From: an uncultured Lachnospiraceae bacterium
GTDB taxonomy: Bacteria; Bacillota; Clostridia; Lachnospirales; Lachnospiraceae
DNA: 55,466 nt
Assembly: GCA_910588215.1 (NCBI GenBank)
Contig: CAJUQJ010000027.1
Location: 1-55,466 of the forward strand
Direction: 5' to 3'
A program made the translations under genes and the position numbers. This document shows positions 1 to 7,371 of the stretch, piece after piece. The notes beneath the pieces were generated by a model. That model was not told the DNA's origin. It worked only from the letters and a program-made list of their open reading frames with translations, and ran no database searches. The stretch's first letter is position 1. Each line of letters starts with the position of its first letter.

Positions 1-55
1 GAATGGGTTGGATGCGTTACAGTTTGCGGCCGGTTAGGCCGTGAACTGTAACAAT
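1..55. repeat. Palindromic dispersed repeat at the window edge (inverted copy at 55283-55337)
   Basis: The first 55 bases are the exact reverse complement of 55283-55337. Bases 17-53 form a hairpin: arms GTTACAGTT and AACTGTAAC, then a second helix CGGCC/GGCCG around a 5-base loop. The match is cut by the window edge on the left and ends at base 55 on the right. No gene is visible in it. A shared length of exactly 55 would also arise if an assembler broke the contig at a repeated 55-mer, so the true repeat may be longer. Confidence 0.85.
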
Positions 56-91
56 TAGTAAACGATCATAAGCCAGAAGAAGCAACAATTA

Positions 92-120
92 TTGACTTTT
101 GTCTGGTAAATTGTTAAAAT
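92..120 (+). promoter_or_regulatory. Sigma-A type promoter for ilvN
   Basis: TTGACT at 92-97 and TAAAAT at 115-120 are separated by exactly 17 bases, about 50 bases before the ilvN start. This suggests the ilvN-ilvC-leuCD run is transcribed from here rather than from an upstream ilvB. Confidence 0.65.
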
Positions 121-170
121 AGTGGTCAGCGTGTGGCAGTTAAATTGTCATGTGCGGAAAGGTTTACTTT

Positions 171-671
171 ATGCAGAAGAAAGTATTTCAGTTATTAGTG
201 GATAATACCTCCGGTGTGCTCAGTCGGATCGCAGGACTTTTTTCCAGGCGGGGCTATAATATCGACAGTATTACGGCGGGTGGGACTGCGGATGAGCGTT
301 TTACCCGTATTACGATCGTCACATCGGGAGACGACGAGATCTTAGATCAGATTGAGAAACAGGTGGCGAAGCTGATCGATGTGCGGGATATCAAGGAATT
401 AAAGCCCAGTGACAGTGTCTACAGGGAACTGGTCATGATCAAGGTCAGGACATCAGCGGAGGAACGACAGGGTGTGATCGCCATAGCCGATATTTTCCGG
501 GCGAAGATCATCGATGTGGCGCCGGAAAGTCTGATGATCGAGCTGACCGGTACACAGGATAAAGTGGGAGCGTTCATCAACCTGTTGGAAAGTTATGAAA
601 TTCTGGAGCTTGCCAGGACCGGTATCACGGGATTAGGCCGGGGCATCGAGAATGTCACGTATTTAGAATAG
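171..671 (+). CDS. ilvN: Acetolactate synthase small (regulatory) subunit
   Basis: Regulatory subunit of acetohydroxyacid synthase, the first common enzyme of valine, leucine and isoleucine synthesis; it confers valine feedback inhibition. The N-terminal ACT domain is clear (residues about 3-75, with DNTSGVLSRIAGLFSRRGYN), followed by the small-subunit C-terminal domain ending in RTGITGLGRG. Length is 166 aa, normal for the family. The start at 171 has GGAAAGG eight bases upstream; an in-frame ATG at 150 lacks such a site. The catalytic subunit gene ilvB is not in the window and does not lie immediately downstream, so it must be left of the window or elsewhere. Confidence 0.95.
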   Translation: MQKKVFQLLVDNTSGVLSRIAGLFSRRGYNIDSITAGGTADERFTRITIVTSGDDEILDQIEKQVAKLIDVRDIKELKPSDSVYRELVMIKVRTSAEERQGVIAIADIFRAKIIDVAPESLMIELTGTQDKVGAFINLLESYEILELARTGITGLGRGIENVTYLE

Positions 672-697
672 AATCTTTTTGTAGATCAAACAGTGTA

Positions 698-802
698 TTA
701 TAGTAAACGACATAACAAGTTTCTGCTTACGGTTCCTGTCAAAGTCATATACGGGAGCTTTTGCAGAACCGAAAACGAAATTTTTAATGTCGTTAACTAT
801 AA
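698..802. mobile_element. 103-bp hairpin MITE-like element, copy 1
   Basis: The ends TATAGTAAACGACAT (699-713) and its near-perfect reverse complement (787-801) bracket an almost fully self-complementary interior. A second copy of the same length lies at 47265-47367 in the opposite orientation, with only about eight differences by eye. TA at both ends fits the TA target preference of IS630/Tc1-type elements, but no transposase is present. It lies between ilvN and ilvC, so it is transcribed as a long hairpin. Bases 803-875 after it hold a further G+C-rich stem possibility (GTGCC/GGGCAC) and the ilvC ribosome binding site. Confidence 0.8.
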
Positions 803-875
803 AAGGCAGTGTGCCTGTCCTACGGTGGGCACAGGGCTGGTAACAATATAAGAAAGCAAATGGAGGAGTAGAAAA

Positions 876-1892
876 ATGGCAAATATTTTTTATCAGGAAG
901 ACTGTAATCTGTCCTTATTGGAGGGAAAGACGATCGCAGTGATCGGGTATGGAAGTCAGGGACATGCACATGCCTTGAATGCGAAGGAGTCAGGCTGCCA
1001 TGTGATCATTGGTCTGTATGAGGGATCCAAGTCCTGGGCGAAAGCTGAGGCACAGGGATTTGAAGTGTTCACAGCGGCAGAGGCAGCCAAGAAAGCTGAC
1101 ATCATCATGATCCTGATCAACGACGAACTGCAGGCTTCCCTGTATAAGAAGGACATTGAGCCTAATCTGGAGCCGGGTAATATGCTGATGTTCGCACACG
1201 GTTTCAATATTCATTTTGGTTGTATTGTACCGCCCAAGGATGTGGATGTGACTATGATCGCGCCCAAGGGACCGGGTCACACGGTGCGGAGCGAATATCT
1301 GGCAGGCAAGGGTGTTCCCTGTCTAGTGGCAGTTCATCAGGACGCGACAGGTAAGGCACAGGATATGGCACTGGCTTATGCTCTGGCCATCGGCGGCGCG
1401 AGAGCAGGTGTGCTGGAGACCACGTTCAGGACAGAGACAGAAACAGACCTTTTCGGTGAGCAGGCAGTTTTGTGCGGCGGCGTATGTGCGCTGATGCAGG
1501 CAGGGTATGAGACACTGGTTGAAGCTGGTTATGATCCAAGAAACGCATACTTTGAGTGTATCCATGAGATGAAGCTGATCGTAGATCTGATTTACCAGTC
1601 CGGTTTCGCCGGCATGAGATATTCCATCTCCAACACGGCGGAATATGGCGATTATATTACCGGTCCGAAGATCATTACGGAAGAGACCAAGGCAAATATG
1701 AAGAAGATTCTGGCCGACATTCAGGACGGTACTTTCGCGAAGGACTTCCTGTTAGACATGTCTTCCGCTGGAGGCCAGGTACATTTCAAGGCAATGAGAA
1801 AGTTAGCGGCAGAGCATCCTTCGGAGATTGTTGGCGAAGAGATCAGAAAGCTTTACAGCTGGAACGGCGAAGATAAGTTGATCAATAATTGA
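876..1892 (+). CDS. ilvC: Ketol-acid reductoisomerase (NADP+)
   Basis: Converts acetolactate or acetohydroxybutyrate to the dihydroxy acids of the branched-chain pathway, using Mg2+ and NAD(P)H. The N-terminal Rossmann domain shows GYGSQGHAHALN (residues about 25-36), and the LYEGSKSW loop is of the type usually associated with NADPH preference. The C-terminal knotted domain has the metal-site segment ETDLFGEQAVLCGG and the later ISNTAEYGDY motif. Length 338 aa is normal for the short class. The ribosome binding site GGAGGAG lies nine bases before ATG. It follows ilvN after a 204-base gap containing a MITE, and a TetR gene starts 17 bases downstream. Confidence 0.98.
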   Translation: MANIFYQEDCNLSLLEGKTIAVIGYGSQGHAHALNAKESGCHVIIGLYEGSKSWAKAEAQGFEVFTAAEAAKKADIIMILINDELQASLYKKDIEPNLEPGNMLMFAHGFNIHFGCIVPPKDVDVTMIAPKGPGHTVRSEYLAGKGVPCLVAVHQDATGKAQDMALAYALAIGGARAGVLETTFRTETETDLFGEQAVLCGGVCALMQAGYETLVEAGYDPRNAYFECIHEMKLIVDLIYQSGFAGMRYSISNTAEYGDYITGPKIITEETKANMKKILADIQDGTFAKDFLLDMSSAGGQVHFKAMRKLAAEHPSEIVGEEIRKLYSWNGEDKLINN

Positions 1893-1908
1893 TCAGTCGG
1901 AGACAAAC

Positions 1909-2472
1909 ATGCAGTCCAAAACCAATGTGGATCAGATGCTGGCGGAGAGCTTTAAGGATCTGACACTCAGGATGCCGATCGATAAGATAACGATCAAGCA
2001 GATCACAGACGGCGCTGGCGTGATCAGACCTACTTTTTATAATCATTTCCAGGATAAGTACGGGCTGCTGGAATGGATCATCCGCACGGAAATCTTAGAT
2101 CCGGTAAAGCCGTTGATACAGTCGGGGAATCTGAGAGACAGCATGGTGCATATCTTTTGCAATATGTTACAGGACAAGAAGTTCTACAAGAAAGTCGCTC
2201 GGCTGGAAGGACAGAATTCTTGTGAGCGCATTGCCAGGAAATTCATTAGGGAGATTCTTTTGACCGTCATCAATGAGAAGGCCGGTGAGAAGAAACTGTC
2301 ACAGAGAGGTCTGACGGTCGGTATGGTGGCGGAGTATTATGCACAGTGCATGGCTTTTGTTGTCATCCAGTGGACGAAGATGGATATGAGTCTGACGCCC
2401 GAACAGATGGCGGATCTTTTTGAATACATTACGACTCATTCCATGGATGATGTGATAGCAGAGATGAGTTGA
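1909..2472 (+). CDS. TetR/AcrR family transcriptional regulator
   Basis: The N-terminal 55 residues form a TetR helix-turn-helix: ITIKQITDGAGVIRPTFYNHF with the typical YNHF..K recognition helix. The remaining 130 residues are a helical ligand or dimer domain I cannot assign to a ligand class. CGGAG lies six bases before ATG. The gene sits 17 bases after ilvC and 73 bases before leuC, so it appears to be part of the ilv-leu operon. That makes it a candidate local regulator of branched-chain synthesis, but this is inferred only from position; no operator is recognised. Confidence 0.85.
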   Translation: MQSKTNVDQMLAESFKDLTLRMPIDKITIKQITDGAGVIRPTFYNHFQDKYGLLEWIIRTEILDPVKPLIQSGNLRDSMVHIFCNMLQDKKFYKKVARLEGQNSCERIARKFIREILLTVINEKAGEKKLSQRGLTVGMVAEYYAQCMAFVVIQWTKMDMSLTPEQMADLFEYITTHSMDDVIAEMS

Positions 2473-2545
2473 CAACAGGGCTTGTCTGGATTTCCGGATA
2501 AGCCTTGTTTTCGGCAGAAGAATAACAGGTAAGGAGAACGGGATT

Positions 2546-3811
2546 ATGGGAATGACAATGACACAGAAAATTCTGGCGGCCCATGCGGGGCTGGAATATG
2601 TGGAAGCGGGACAGCTGATCGAGGCCGATCTGGATCTGGTGCTGGGAAATGACATCACCAGTCCGGTAGCGATCAAGGAAATGGAGAAGATGAATGTGAA
2701 CGGCGTGTTCCACAAGGATAAGATTGCGCTGGTGCCGGATCACTTTGTACCGAATAAGGATATCAAATCGGCAGAGCACTGTAAGTGCGTAAGAGAGTTC
2801 GCAAAGCGCAATGAGATCACGAATTACTTTGAAGTAGGCGAGATGGGCATCGAGCACGCACTTTTACCGGAAAAAGGTCTGACAGTGGCAGGAGATGTGA
2901 TCATCGGGGCAGACTCTCACACTTGCACCTATGGTGCGCTGGGCGCTTTCTCTACAGGCGTGGGCAGCACAGACATGGCAGCCGGCATGGCGACCGGTAA
3001 GGCATGGTTCAAAGTTCCAGCTGCCATCAAGTTTAATCTGGTAGGAAAGCCTGCCAAATGGGTGAGTGGTAAGGATGTGATCTTACATATCATCGGTATG
3101 ATCGGTGTGGATGGAGCGCTGTATAAATCTATGGAGTTTGTGGGCGAGGGCATACAGAATCTGTCCATGGATGACCGGTTCACCATCGCCAATATGGCTA
3201 TCGAGGCGGGTGGTAAGAACGGGATCTTTCCGGTAGACGAACTGGCTGTTTGTTATATGAAGGAGCACTCCACGAAAGAATATAAGATATATGAGGCAGA
3301 CGAGGATGCGGTGTATGATGAGGAGTATACCATCGATTTAAGTACGCTGCGGCCGACGATCGCCTTCCCGCATCTTCCGGAGAATACGAAGACTATCGAT
3401 GAGATCAAAGAGGATATTGTAGTCGATCAGGTGGTGATCGGTTCCTGTACCAATGGCAGGCTGGATGATCTCAGGATCGCAGCGGAGGTTCTGCAGGGCA
3501 GGCATGTGGCTCCGGGAATGCGTTGTATCGTGATCCCGGCGACGCAGGCAATCTATCTGCAGGCAATGGAAGAAGGGCTTCTGAAGACCTTTATCGAAGC
3601 AGGCGCGATCGTCAGTACGCCCACCTGCGGCCCCTGTCTTGGAGGGTATATGGGTATTCTGGCGGAAGGGGAGAGATGTGTCTCCACGACCAATCGTAAC
3701 TTCGTAGGACGTATGGGACATGTCAATTCCGAAATCTATCTGGCAAGTCCGGCAGTAGCGGCAGCAAGCGCGGTGGCCGGGAAGATTTCCTGTCCCTGCA
3801 GACTGGGATAA
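2546..3811 (+). CDS. leuC: 3-isopropylmalate dehydratase large subunit
   Basis: Large subunit of isopropylmalate isomerase, which interconverts 2- and 3-isopropylmalate in leucine synthesis and carries a [4Fe-4S] cluster. Cluster ligands are visible as the single Cys in VIGSCTNGRLDDL and the pair in PTCGPCLGG. The substrate-site segment GADSHTCTYGALGAFSTG is intact. Length 421 aa fits the archaeal/clostridial LeuC (HacA-like) type rather than the longer (~466 aa) enterobacterial type. AAGGAG lies nine bases before ATG. leuD follows after 27 bases, as expected for two subunits of one enzyme. Confidence 0.97.
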   Translation: MGMTMTQKILAAHAGLEYVEAGQLIEADLDLVLGNDITSPVAIKEMEKMNVNGVFHKDKIALVPDHFVPNKDIKSAEHCKCVREFAKRNEITNYFEVGEMGIEHALLPEKGLTVAGDVIIGADSHTCTYGALGAFSTGVGSTDMAAGMATGKAWFKVPAAIKFNLVGKPAKWVSGKDVILHIIGMIGVDGALYKSMEFVGEGIQNLSMDDRFTIANMAIEAGGKNGIFPVDELAVCYMKEHSTKEYKIYEADEDAVYDEEYTIDLSTLRPTIAFPHLPENTKTIDEIKEDIVVDQVVIGSCTNGRLDDLRIAAEVLQGRHVAPGMRCIVIPATQAIYLQAMEEGLLKTFIEAGAIVSTPTCGPCLGGYMGILAEGERCVSTTNRNFVGRMGHVNSEIYLASPAVAAASAVAGKISCPCRLG

Positions 3812-3838
3812 AACTATGAAACGGAGGTAGAATCGATC

Positions 3839-4327
3839 ATGCAATCAGCAAAAGGAACTGTTTTTAAATATGGAGACAATGTGGATACAGATGTCATCAT
3901 CCCGGCACGGTATCTGAATTCTTCCGATCCGGCGGAATTGGCGACACATTGTATGGAAGACATTGATAAGGAATTTATTCATAAGGTCAGTAGAGGGGAT
4001 ATCATCGTGGCGACTAAGAATTTCGGCTGCGGTTCCTCCAGAGAACATGCCCCGATCGCCATTAAAGCTGCGGGAGTAAGCTGCGTTATCGCCGAGACCT
4101 TTGCCAGGATCTTCTATCGGAATGCGATCAATATCGGATTACCGATCATCGAGTGTCCGGAAGCCGCACAGGCGATCGAGGCGGGTGATACCGTGGAGGT
4201 GAACTTTGACACCGGTGTGATCACGGATGTGACGAAGGGTACGAGTTATAAGGGGCAGGCGTTCCCGGAGTTTATGCAGAAGATCATTGCTGCGGAAGGA
4301 CTTGTGAATTATATCAACCAGAAGTAG
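3839..4327 (+). CDS. leuD: 3-isopropylmalate dehydratase small subunit
   Basis: Swivelling-domain subunit that completes the active site of LeuC. Diagnostic segments are YGDNVDTDVIIPARYL near the N terminus and FGCGSSREHAPIAIK in the middle. Length 162 aa is normal for the short LeuD class that pairs with a ~420 aa LeuC. ACGGAGGT precedes the ATG. It is the last gene of the ilvN-leuD run; a 13-bp perfect hairpin follows, and the next gene is on the other strand. leuA and leuB are not in the window. Confidence 0.97.
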   Translation: MQSAKGTVFKYGDNVDTDVIIPARYLNSSDPAELATHCMEDIDKEFIHKVSRGDIIVATKNFGCGSSREHAPIAIKAAGVSCVIAETFARIFYRNAINIGLPIIECPEAAQAIEAGDTVEVNFDTGVITDVTKGTSYKGQAFPEFMQKIIAAEGLVNYINQK

Positions 4328-4361
4328 AAGTAGCCCAAAATGAGTTATTATAGTTCTATGA

Positions 4362-4391
4362 GACGAAGCCGTCAGAAATGACGGCTTCGTC
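4362..4391. terminator. Perfect hairpin between convergent leuD and acetyltransferase genes
   Basis: GACGAAGCCGTCA and its exact reverse complement form a 13-bp stem closed by a GAAA tetraloop. Neither side has a real T-tract, so it is a candidate bidirectional terminator or mRNA 3' stabiliser rather than a canonical intrinsic terminator. Confidence 0.6.
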
Positions 4392-4395
4392 GCGC

Positions 4396-5007
4396 TCATA
4401 CATTAGTACGGTTGATCGGCCGGATCACGCGGCAGGGATTTCCGACGGCCAGTGAATTGTCCGGGATATCTTTCGTGACGACGCTGCCGGCGCCGATCAC
4501 ACAGCCATCCCCGATGGTCACGCCTGGCAGCACGATCACACCGCCGCCCAGCCAGCAGCCGTTGCCGATCCGGATCGGCAGTGCATAAGTACGGCAGAAA
4601 TACTGGTCTGTCTCAGGGCTCCAGTCAGGCGTGAGCCTGTCTGACAGTTCCACGGGATGCGTTGCCGTATAGAGCTGCACATTGGAGGCGATGAGTACAT
4701 TATCACCTATGGTGATCTGATTGCAGTCTACAAATGTGCAATTCATATTGACAGACACGTTATTTCCGATATAAATGTTCTGTCCGTAGTCACAGATAAA
4801 CGGCAGACCAACGGAAACGTTCGTGCCGATGCTGCCAAACAATTGACTTAGTATATCGGCCTTTTCCTCTTTTTGCTCATAGGCGAGCATATTATATTCT
4901 TTCAGAAGTTTTCTTGCCTGCGTCTTATATCCAAGAAAAATTTCATCATGGCAGTTATAGTATTCACCTGCCATGCACTTTTCCAGTTCGTTCTTCATTT
5001 CGCCCAT
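4396..5007 (-). CDS. Sugar O-acetyltransferase, maltose acetyltransferase (Maa/LacA) family
   Basis: Predicted cytoplasmic trimeric acetyl-CoA-dependent acetyltransferase acting on a sugar hydroxyl. An N-terminal Maa-type helical segment (KCMAGEYYNCHD, then KARKLL-like residues) leads into a left-handed beta-helix of hexapeptide repeats, including IGDNVLIASNVQLYTATHP with the catalytic-type His, and GGGVIVLPGVTIGDGCVIGAGSVV in parts. Length 203 aa is typical. I chose the ATG at 5007 because GGAGG stands just upstream; the reading frame opens 35 codons earlier without support. Substrate cannot be told from sequence. It stands alone, convergent with leuD. Confidence 0.9.
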   Translation of the reverse strand: MGEMKNELEKCMAGEYYNCHDEIFLGYKTQARKLLKEYNMLAYEQKEEKADILSQLFGSIGTNVSVGLPFICDYGQNIYIGNNVSVNMNCTFVDCNQITIGDNVLIASNVQLYTATHPVELSDRLTPDWSPETDQYFCRTYALPIRIGNGCWLGGGVIVLPGVTIGDGCVIGAGSVVTKDIPDNSLAVGNPCRVIRPINRTNV

Positions 5008-5046
5008 CTTTACCTCCGTGCCGAAGCAGTTTTTTGTGAAGACTGC

Positions 5047-5069
5047 GAGCCAAATTTCAAATTTGGCTC
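5047..5069. promoter_or_regulatory. 23-bp dyad, possible operator
   Basis: GAGCCAAATTT, one central base, then the exact reverse complement. It lies in the 266-bp gap between the leftward acetyltransferase and the rightward XRE regulator, 40 bases upstream of the former's start. Such perfect symmetry with a single-base centre is more typical of a protein-binding site than of an RNA hairpin. A second inverted repeat (TCTTCCATT / AATGGAAGA) lies at 5083-5109. Confidence 0.45.
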
Positions 5070-5273
5070 TACGATCAATAAATCTTCCATTATCCCTGTC
5101 AATGGAAGACAATGAAACTATACCATACCATAGAGGCCATCACAATGCTGTTTTCCTTAGTTTCGATTCTGTACCGGTTGAATCATGCTCTAACGGACAG
5201 TTGTTTTACAATGCCGGATATATGAGATATCATACAGGTAGAAACACAAAAAAGCTTCAGAATGGAGGAAAAT

Positions 5274-6017
5274 ATGCAGCATTTAAGTGAAAACATTAGC
5301 AGGTTTCGGAGAGAACAGAACATGACACAAGATGAATTTGCACTGCGGCTCGGCGTAACGCCGCAGGCCGTGAGTAAATGGGAGCGGGGCTATAGTCTTC
5401 CGGATGTTACCCTCGTTGCGGAAATTTGTCGCTTGTTGAAGGTACGGGCGGATTCTTTACTCGGCATGGAAAGCGTTCATTTGTGTGAAAATGAGAATAC
5501 CGTGGTAGAACGGGAGATCAAGCAGAATCTGATCGCGGAACCCCTTCGTATCGAAGTGGGAGTCGGATTGATCTCCTGTATCACAGAAGGCTTAAAAACC
5601 GATTATGTGAACGAGTGCCGAAAGAAACTCGCCGCAGAGACAGGAATGCTACTGCCGGTTCTCAGGATCCGGGATTCCCTGCACTTATCGGAGAAGGAAG
5701 TCTGTATCACATCCTATGACCAGGTGTTACTGCAAAAAGAATATGTGGAGTCGGATGAGCATACATTTTACGCGATCATTGACGAGACCGTCAGATTGTG
5801 CAGAGAACATTATGACAGAATCTTAAATAAGCAGATCGTAAAAAGGCTGCTGGATAATCTGCAGGAACAGTATCCGGGCACATTAGACGGACTGGTGCCG
5901 GACAGGATAGGTTATTATGAAGTGATGAAATATTTACGTGCGGAGATCGCGCAGAAAGGAACTCTACGAGATCTGATACATATCATGGAGGAACTGGAGA
6001 ATATGATTCAAGCTTAA
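5274..6017 (+). CDS. XRE family helix-turn-helix regulator with C-terminal domain
   Basis: Residues about 3-65 form a Cro/C1-type HTH (ISRFRREQNMTQDEFALRL, then VTPQAVSKWERG). The following 180 residues are helical and not recognisable to me; they contain no membrane segment. Such proteins in Clostridia are usually local regulators with a sensing C-terminal domain. The true start is 5274: the in-frame ATG at 5262 overlaps the ribosome binding site GGAGG (5264-5268). It is divergent from the sugar acetyltransferase and shares with it a gap holding two dyads, so either gene could be a target. Length 247 aa. Confidence 0.85.
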   Translation: MQHLSENISRFRREQNMTQDEFALRLGVTPQAVSKWERGYSLPDVTLVAEICRLLKVRADSLLGMESVHLCENENTVVEREIKQNLIAEPLRIEVGVGLISCITEGLKTDYVNECRKKLAAETGMLLPVLRIRDSLHLSEKEVCITSYDQVLLQKEYVESDEHTFYAIIDETVRLCREHYDRILNKQIVKRLLDNLQEQYPGTLDGLVPDRIGYYEVMKYLRAEIAQKGTLRDLIHIMEELENMIQA

Positions 6018-6052
6018 GGGGCGGGTTTTACAGAGCCAGAAACTGATAGTAG

Positions 6053-6081
6053 TTGCTTTCCGGGGTGGAACAGGATATACT
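6053..6081 (+). promoter_or_regulatory. Promoter, near-duplicate of the one at 7072
   Basis: TTGCTT (6053-6058), 17-base spacer, TATACT (6076-6081). The preceding bases GATAGTAG and several spacer bases are shared with 7072-7100. It is correctly placed to drive the gene at 6227. Confidence 0.6.
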
Positions 6082-6089
6082 TATACAAA

Positions 6090-6159
6090 GGTTGAATGAA
6101 TTCTTTGAGGAGCAATTTATTCAACCAAGAGTTTGTGCCGCTTCGGCATAGAGGTAAAG
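6090..6159 (+). repeat. Dispersed leader repeat (related copy at 41563-41648)
   Basis: Begins GTTGAAT.AATTCT..GA.GAGCAATTTA, as does the leader at 41563, and ends with the module CGCTTCGGCATAGAGGTAAAG. Both copies place a strong ribosome binding site in front of a short open reading frame rather than directly in front of the main gene. Confidence 0.6.
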
Positions 6160-6237
6160 ATGAAAAAGAGCAGATCGTGTTTACAGGATGCGCGCACAGT
6201 ATGCTCACCACGGAAAGAAAGATACCATGATAAATAG
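6160..6237 (+). CDS. Possible 25-codon leader peptide
   Basis: ATG at 6160 follows AGAGGTAAAG at good spacing and opens a 25-codon frame beginning MKKSRSC. Its stop (6235-6237) overlaps the start of the next gene (6227), an arrangement that could couple the two. It may equally be a by-product of the inserted leader repeat. No residue pattern suggests attenuation by a particular amino acid. Confidence 0.25.
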   Translation: MKKSRSCLQDARTVCSPRKERYHDK

Positions 6238-6952
6238 AGTCAGTGACAACGATTATTATGATTACAAAAAATTAAATATGCCTATGGCAGCGGATACGAA
6301 CAGCAATGGTGAGAAATTCAGCCTGGACTATCAGCGTGCCGATGACAAGAAAGAAGAAGACGATGATAAAGAGAAAGTTTCCAAAGAAGGACTGGATAAA
6401 AATCTGGCCGGGAACAGATCCCGCACGGTAATGCAGAGTGGTGTTAAATTGGAGTTGTCCGGAAACGGACCGGAGAAGGGAACATCAACGCAGAAAGATA
6501 CCTTTGCGGACTTGTTTCGCACTGTCCGTTCTTGGTTTGCCATGTTTGTCCAGTCTTTCAAGGGACTTCTTGACAGGGTATGGAACGATTCCGTGCCGGA
6601 GGAGACAGTGCTGTCTGCGGAAGAAGCGCCGTTGGAAGAGACGGATCGCTTATCGGAAGAGTATCTGGAGATGAATCAGGATGCCTTATCTGACGAGCCG
6701 GTGAAAGCTGCTGCGGAACTGCCGGAGGAAGTACTGTCCGAGAGAATGGAGAAAGATAGGGAGATTCAGAAATATCTGCGTTCCGGAAATCTGGACCAGG
6801 TGATCAGTCTGCTGACAGAGGACGGGCAGCGAACGATCGCCAAGAATTCTTCCCTGTTGACCTATTACGACCGGACCGGCAGATTCACGTCCTTAAGTGC
6901 GTCAGATCAGGAGCGGATCCTGTACGGCGACCGGAATGTGAAGAAACTGTAA
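6227..6952 (+). CDS. Acidic hypothetical protein with conserved-looking C terminus
   Basis: 241 aa, no confident family. Residues about 30-75 are low complexity and highly charged (runs of D, E and K). A short hydrophobic/aromatic patch (FADLFRTVRSWFAMFVQSFKG) lies mid-protein and looks amphipathic rather than membrane spanning. The last 60 residues (IQKYLRSGNLDQVISLLTEDG..., ending ERILYGDRNVKKL) look folded and conserved. The ERILYG motif recurs in the unrelated small membrane protein at 30636. Start at 6227 has GGAAAG nine bases upstream; an intrinsic terminator follows the stop. Monocistronic by appearance. Function unknown. Confidence 0.7.
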   Translation: MINRVSDNDYYDYKKLNMPMAADTNSNGEKFSLDYQRADDKKEEDDDKEKVSKEGLDKNLAGNRSRTVMQSGVKLELSGNGPEKGTSTQKDTFADLFRTVRSWFAMFVQSFKGLLDRVWNDSVPEETVLSAEEAPLEETDRLSEEYLEMNQDALSDEPVKAAAELPEEVLSERMEKDREIQKYLRSGNLDQVISLLTEDGQRTIAKNSSLLTYYDRTGRFTSLSASDQERILYGDRNVKKL

Positions 6953-6962
6953 GGAAATTACT

Positions 6963-6999
6963 GAGCTGAAACCAACGGTGTTGTCAGCTCTTCTTTTTT
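6963..6999 (+). terminator. Intrinsic terminator
   Basis: GAGCTGA (6963-6969) pairs with TCAGCTC (6984-6990), with further pairing inside, followed by TTCTTTTTT. It closes the 6227 gene. Confidence 0.85.
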
Positions 7000-7071
7000 G
7001 TCTGCGTGTTGCAGGGCATCGCGAATAGTAACTTTCGTACGTCAGGAGAAACTGCGATCTTATGATAGTAG

Positions 7072-7100
7072 TTGCTTTTGGCGGGAGAAAAAGATATACT
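7072..7100 (+). promoter_or_regulatory. Second copy of the TTGCTT/TATACT promoter
   Basis: TTGCTT (7072-7077), 17 bases, TATACT (7095-7100), with GATAGTAG just before it as at 6046. It lies in a 419-base stretch (6953-7371) with no convincing gene; a 78-codon frame at 7139-7375 was considered and not accepted. Confidence 0.5.
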
Positions 7101-7258
7101 GAAATAAAAACAGTGAACTTTCGATATTTGGTAAGGAAATGTGGGTGGACAACAAAATTACGTGGCAGCCCAAGGATTTTCCGGTAGTATTCAGGATGTA
7201 CCAGTTAAATCTTGACGGACATGTCTTTTCCAAAAGAACTCGATATACTTGTCGAAAC

Positions 7259-7294
7259 AAAACACTTGTTCGATTTCAGATTTTTTGTTATACT
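7259..7294 (+). promoter_or_regulatory. Promoter with overlapping LexA-like box
   Basis: TTGTTC (7266-7271), 17 bases, TATACT (7289-7294). The 14-mer AAAACACTTGTTCG at 7259-7272 overlaps the -35 element and differs by few bases from the LexA-type sites found beside lexA in this window (AGAACGTTTGTTCG, AGAATATTTGTTCG). SOS control of the downstream gene is therefore possible but unproven. Confidence 0.45.
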
Positions 7295-7371
7295 AATAAA
7301 AGTTACGACATCCGCAAGCTTTTATACAGACGGTCTGACAAATTCACTCGTGACAGTAAGGAACAACGGCT

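Noticed and set aside
876..1892. Long frames on the minus strand inside ilvC, leuC, ygiQ and other genes.
   Set aside because: They are fully contained in well-supported genes, carry no recognisable domains and have no good ribosome binding sites.
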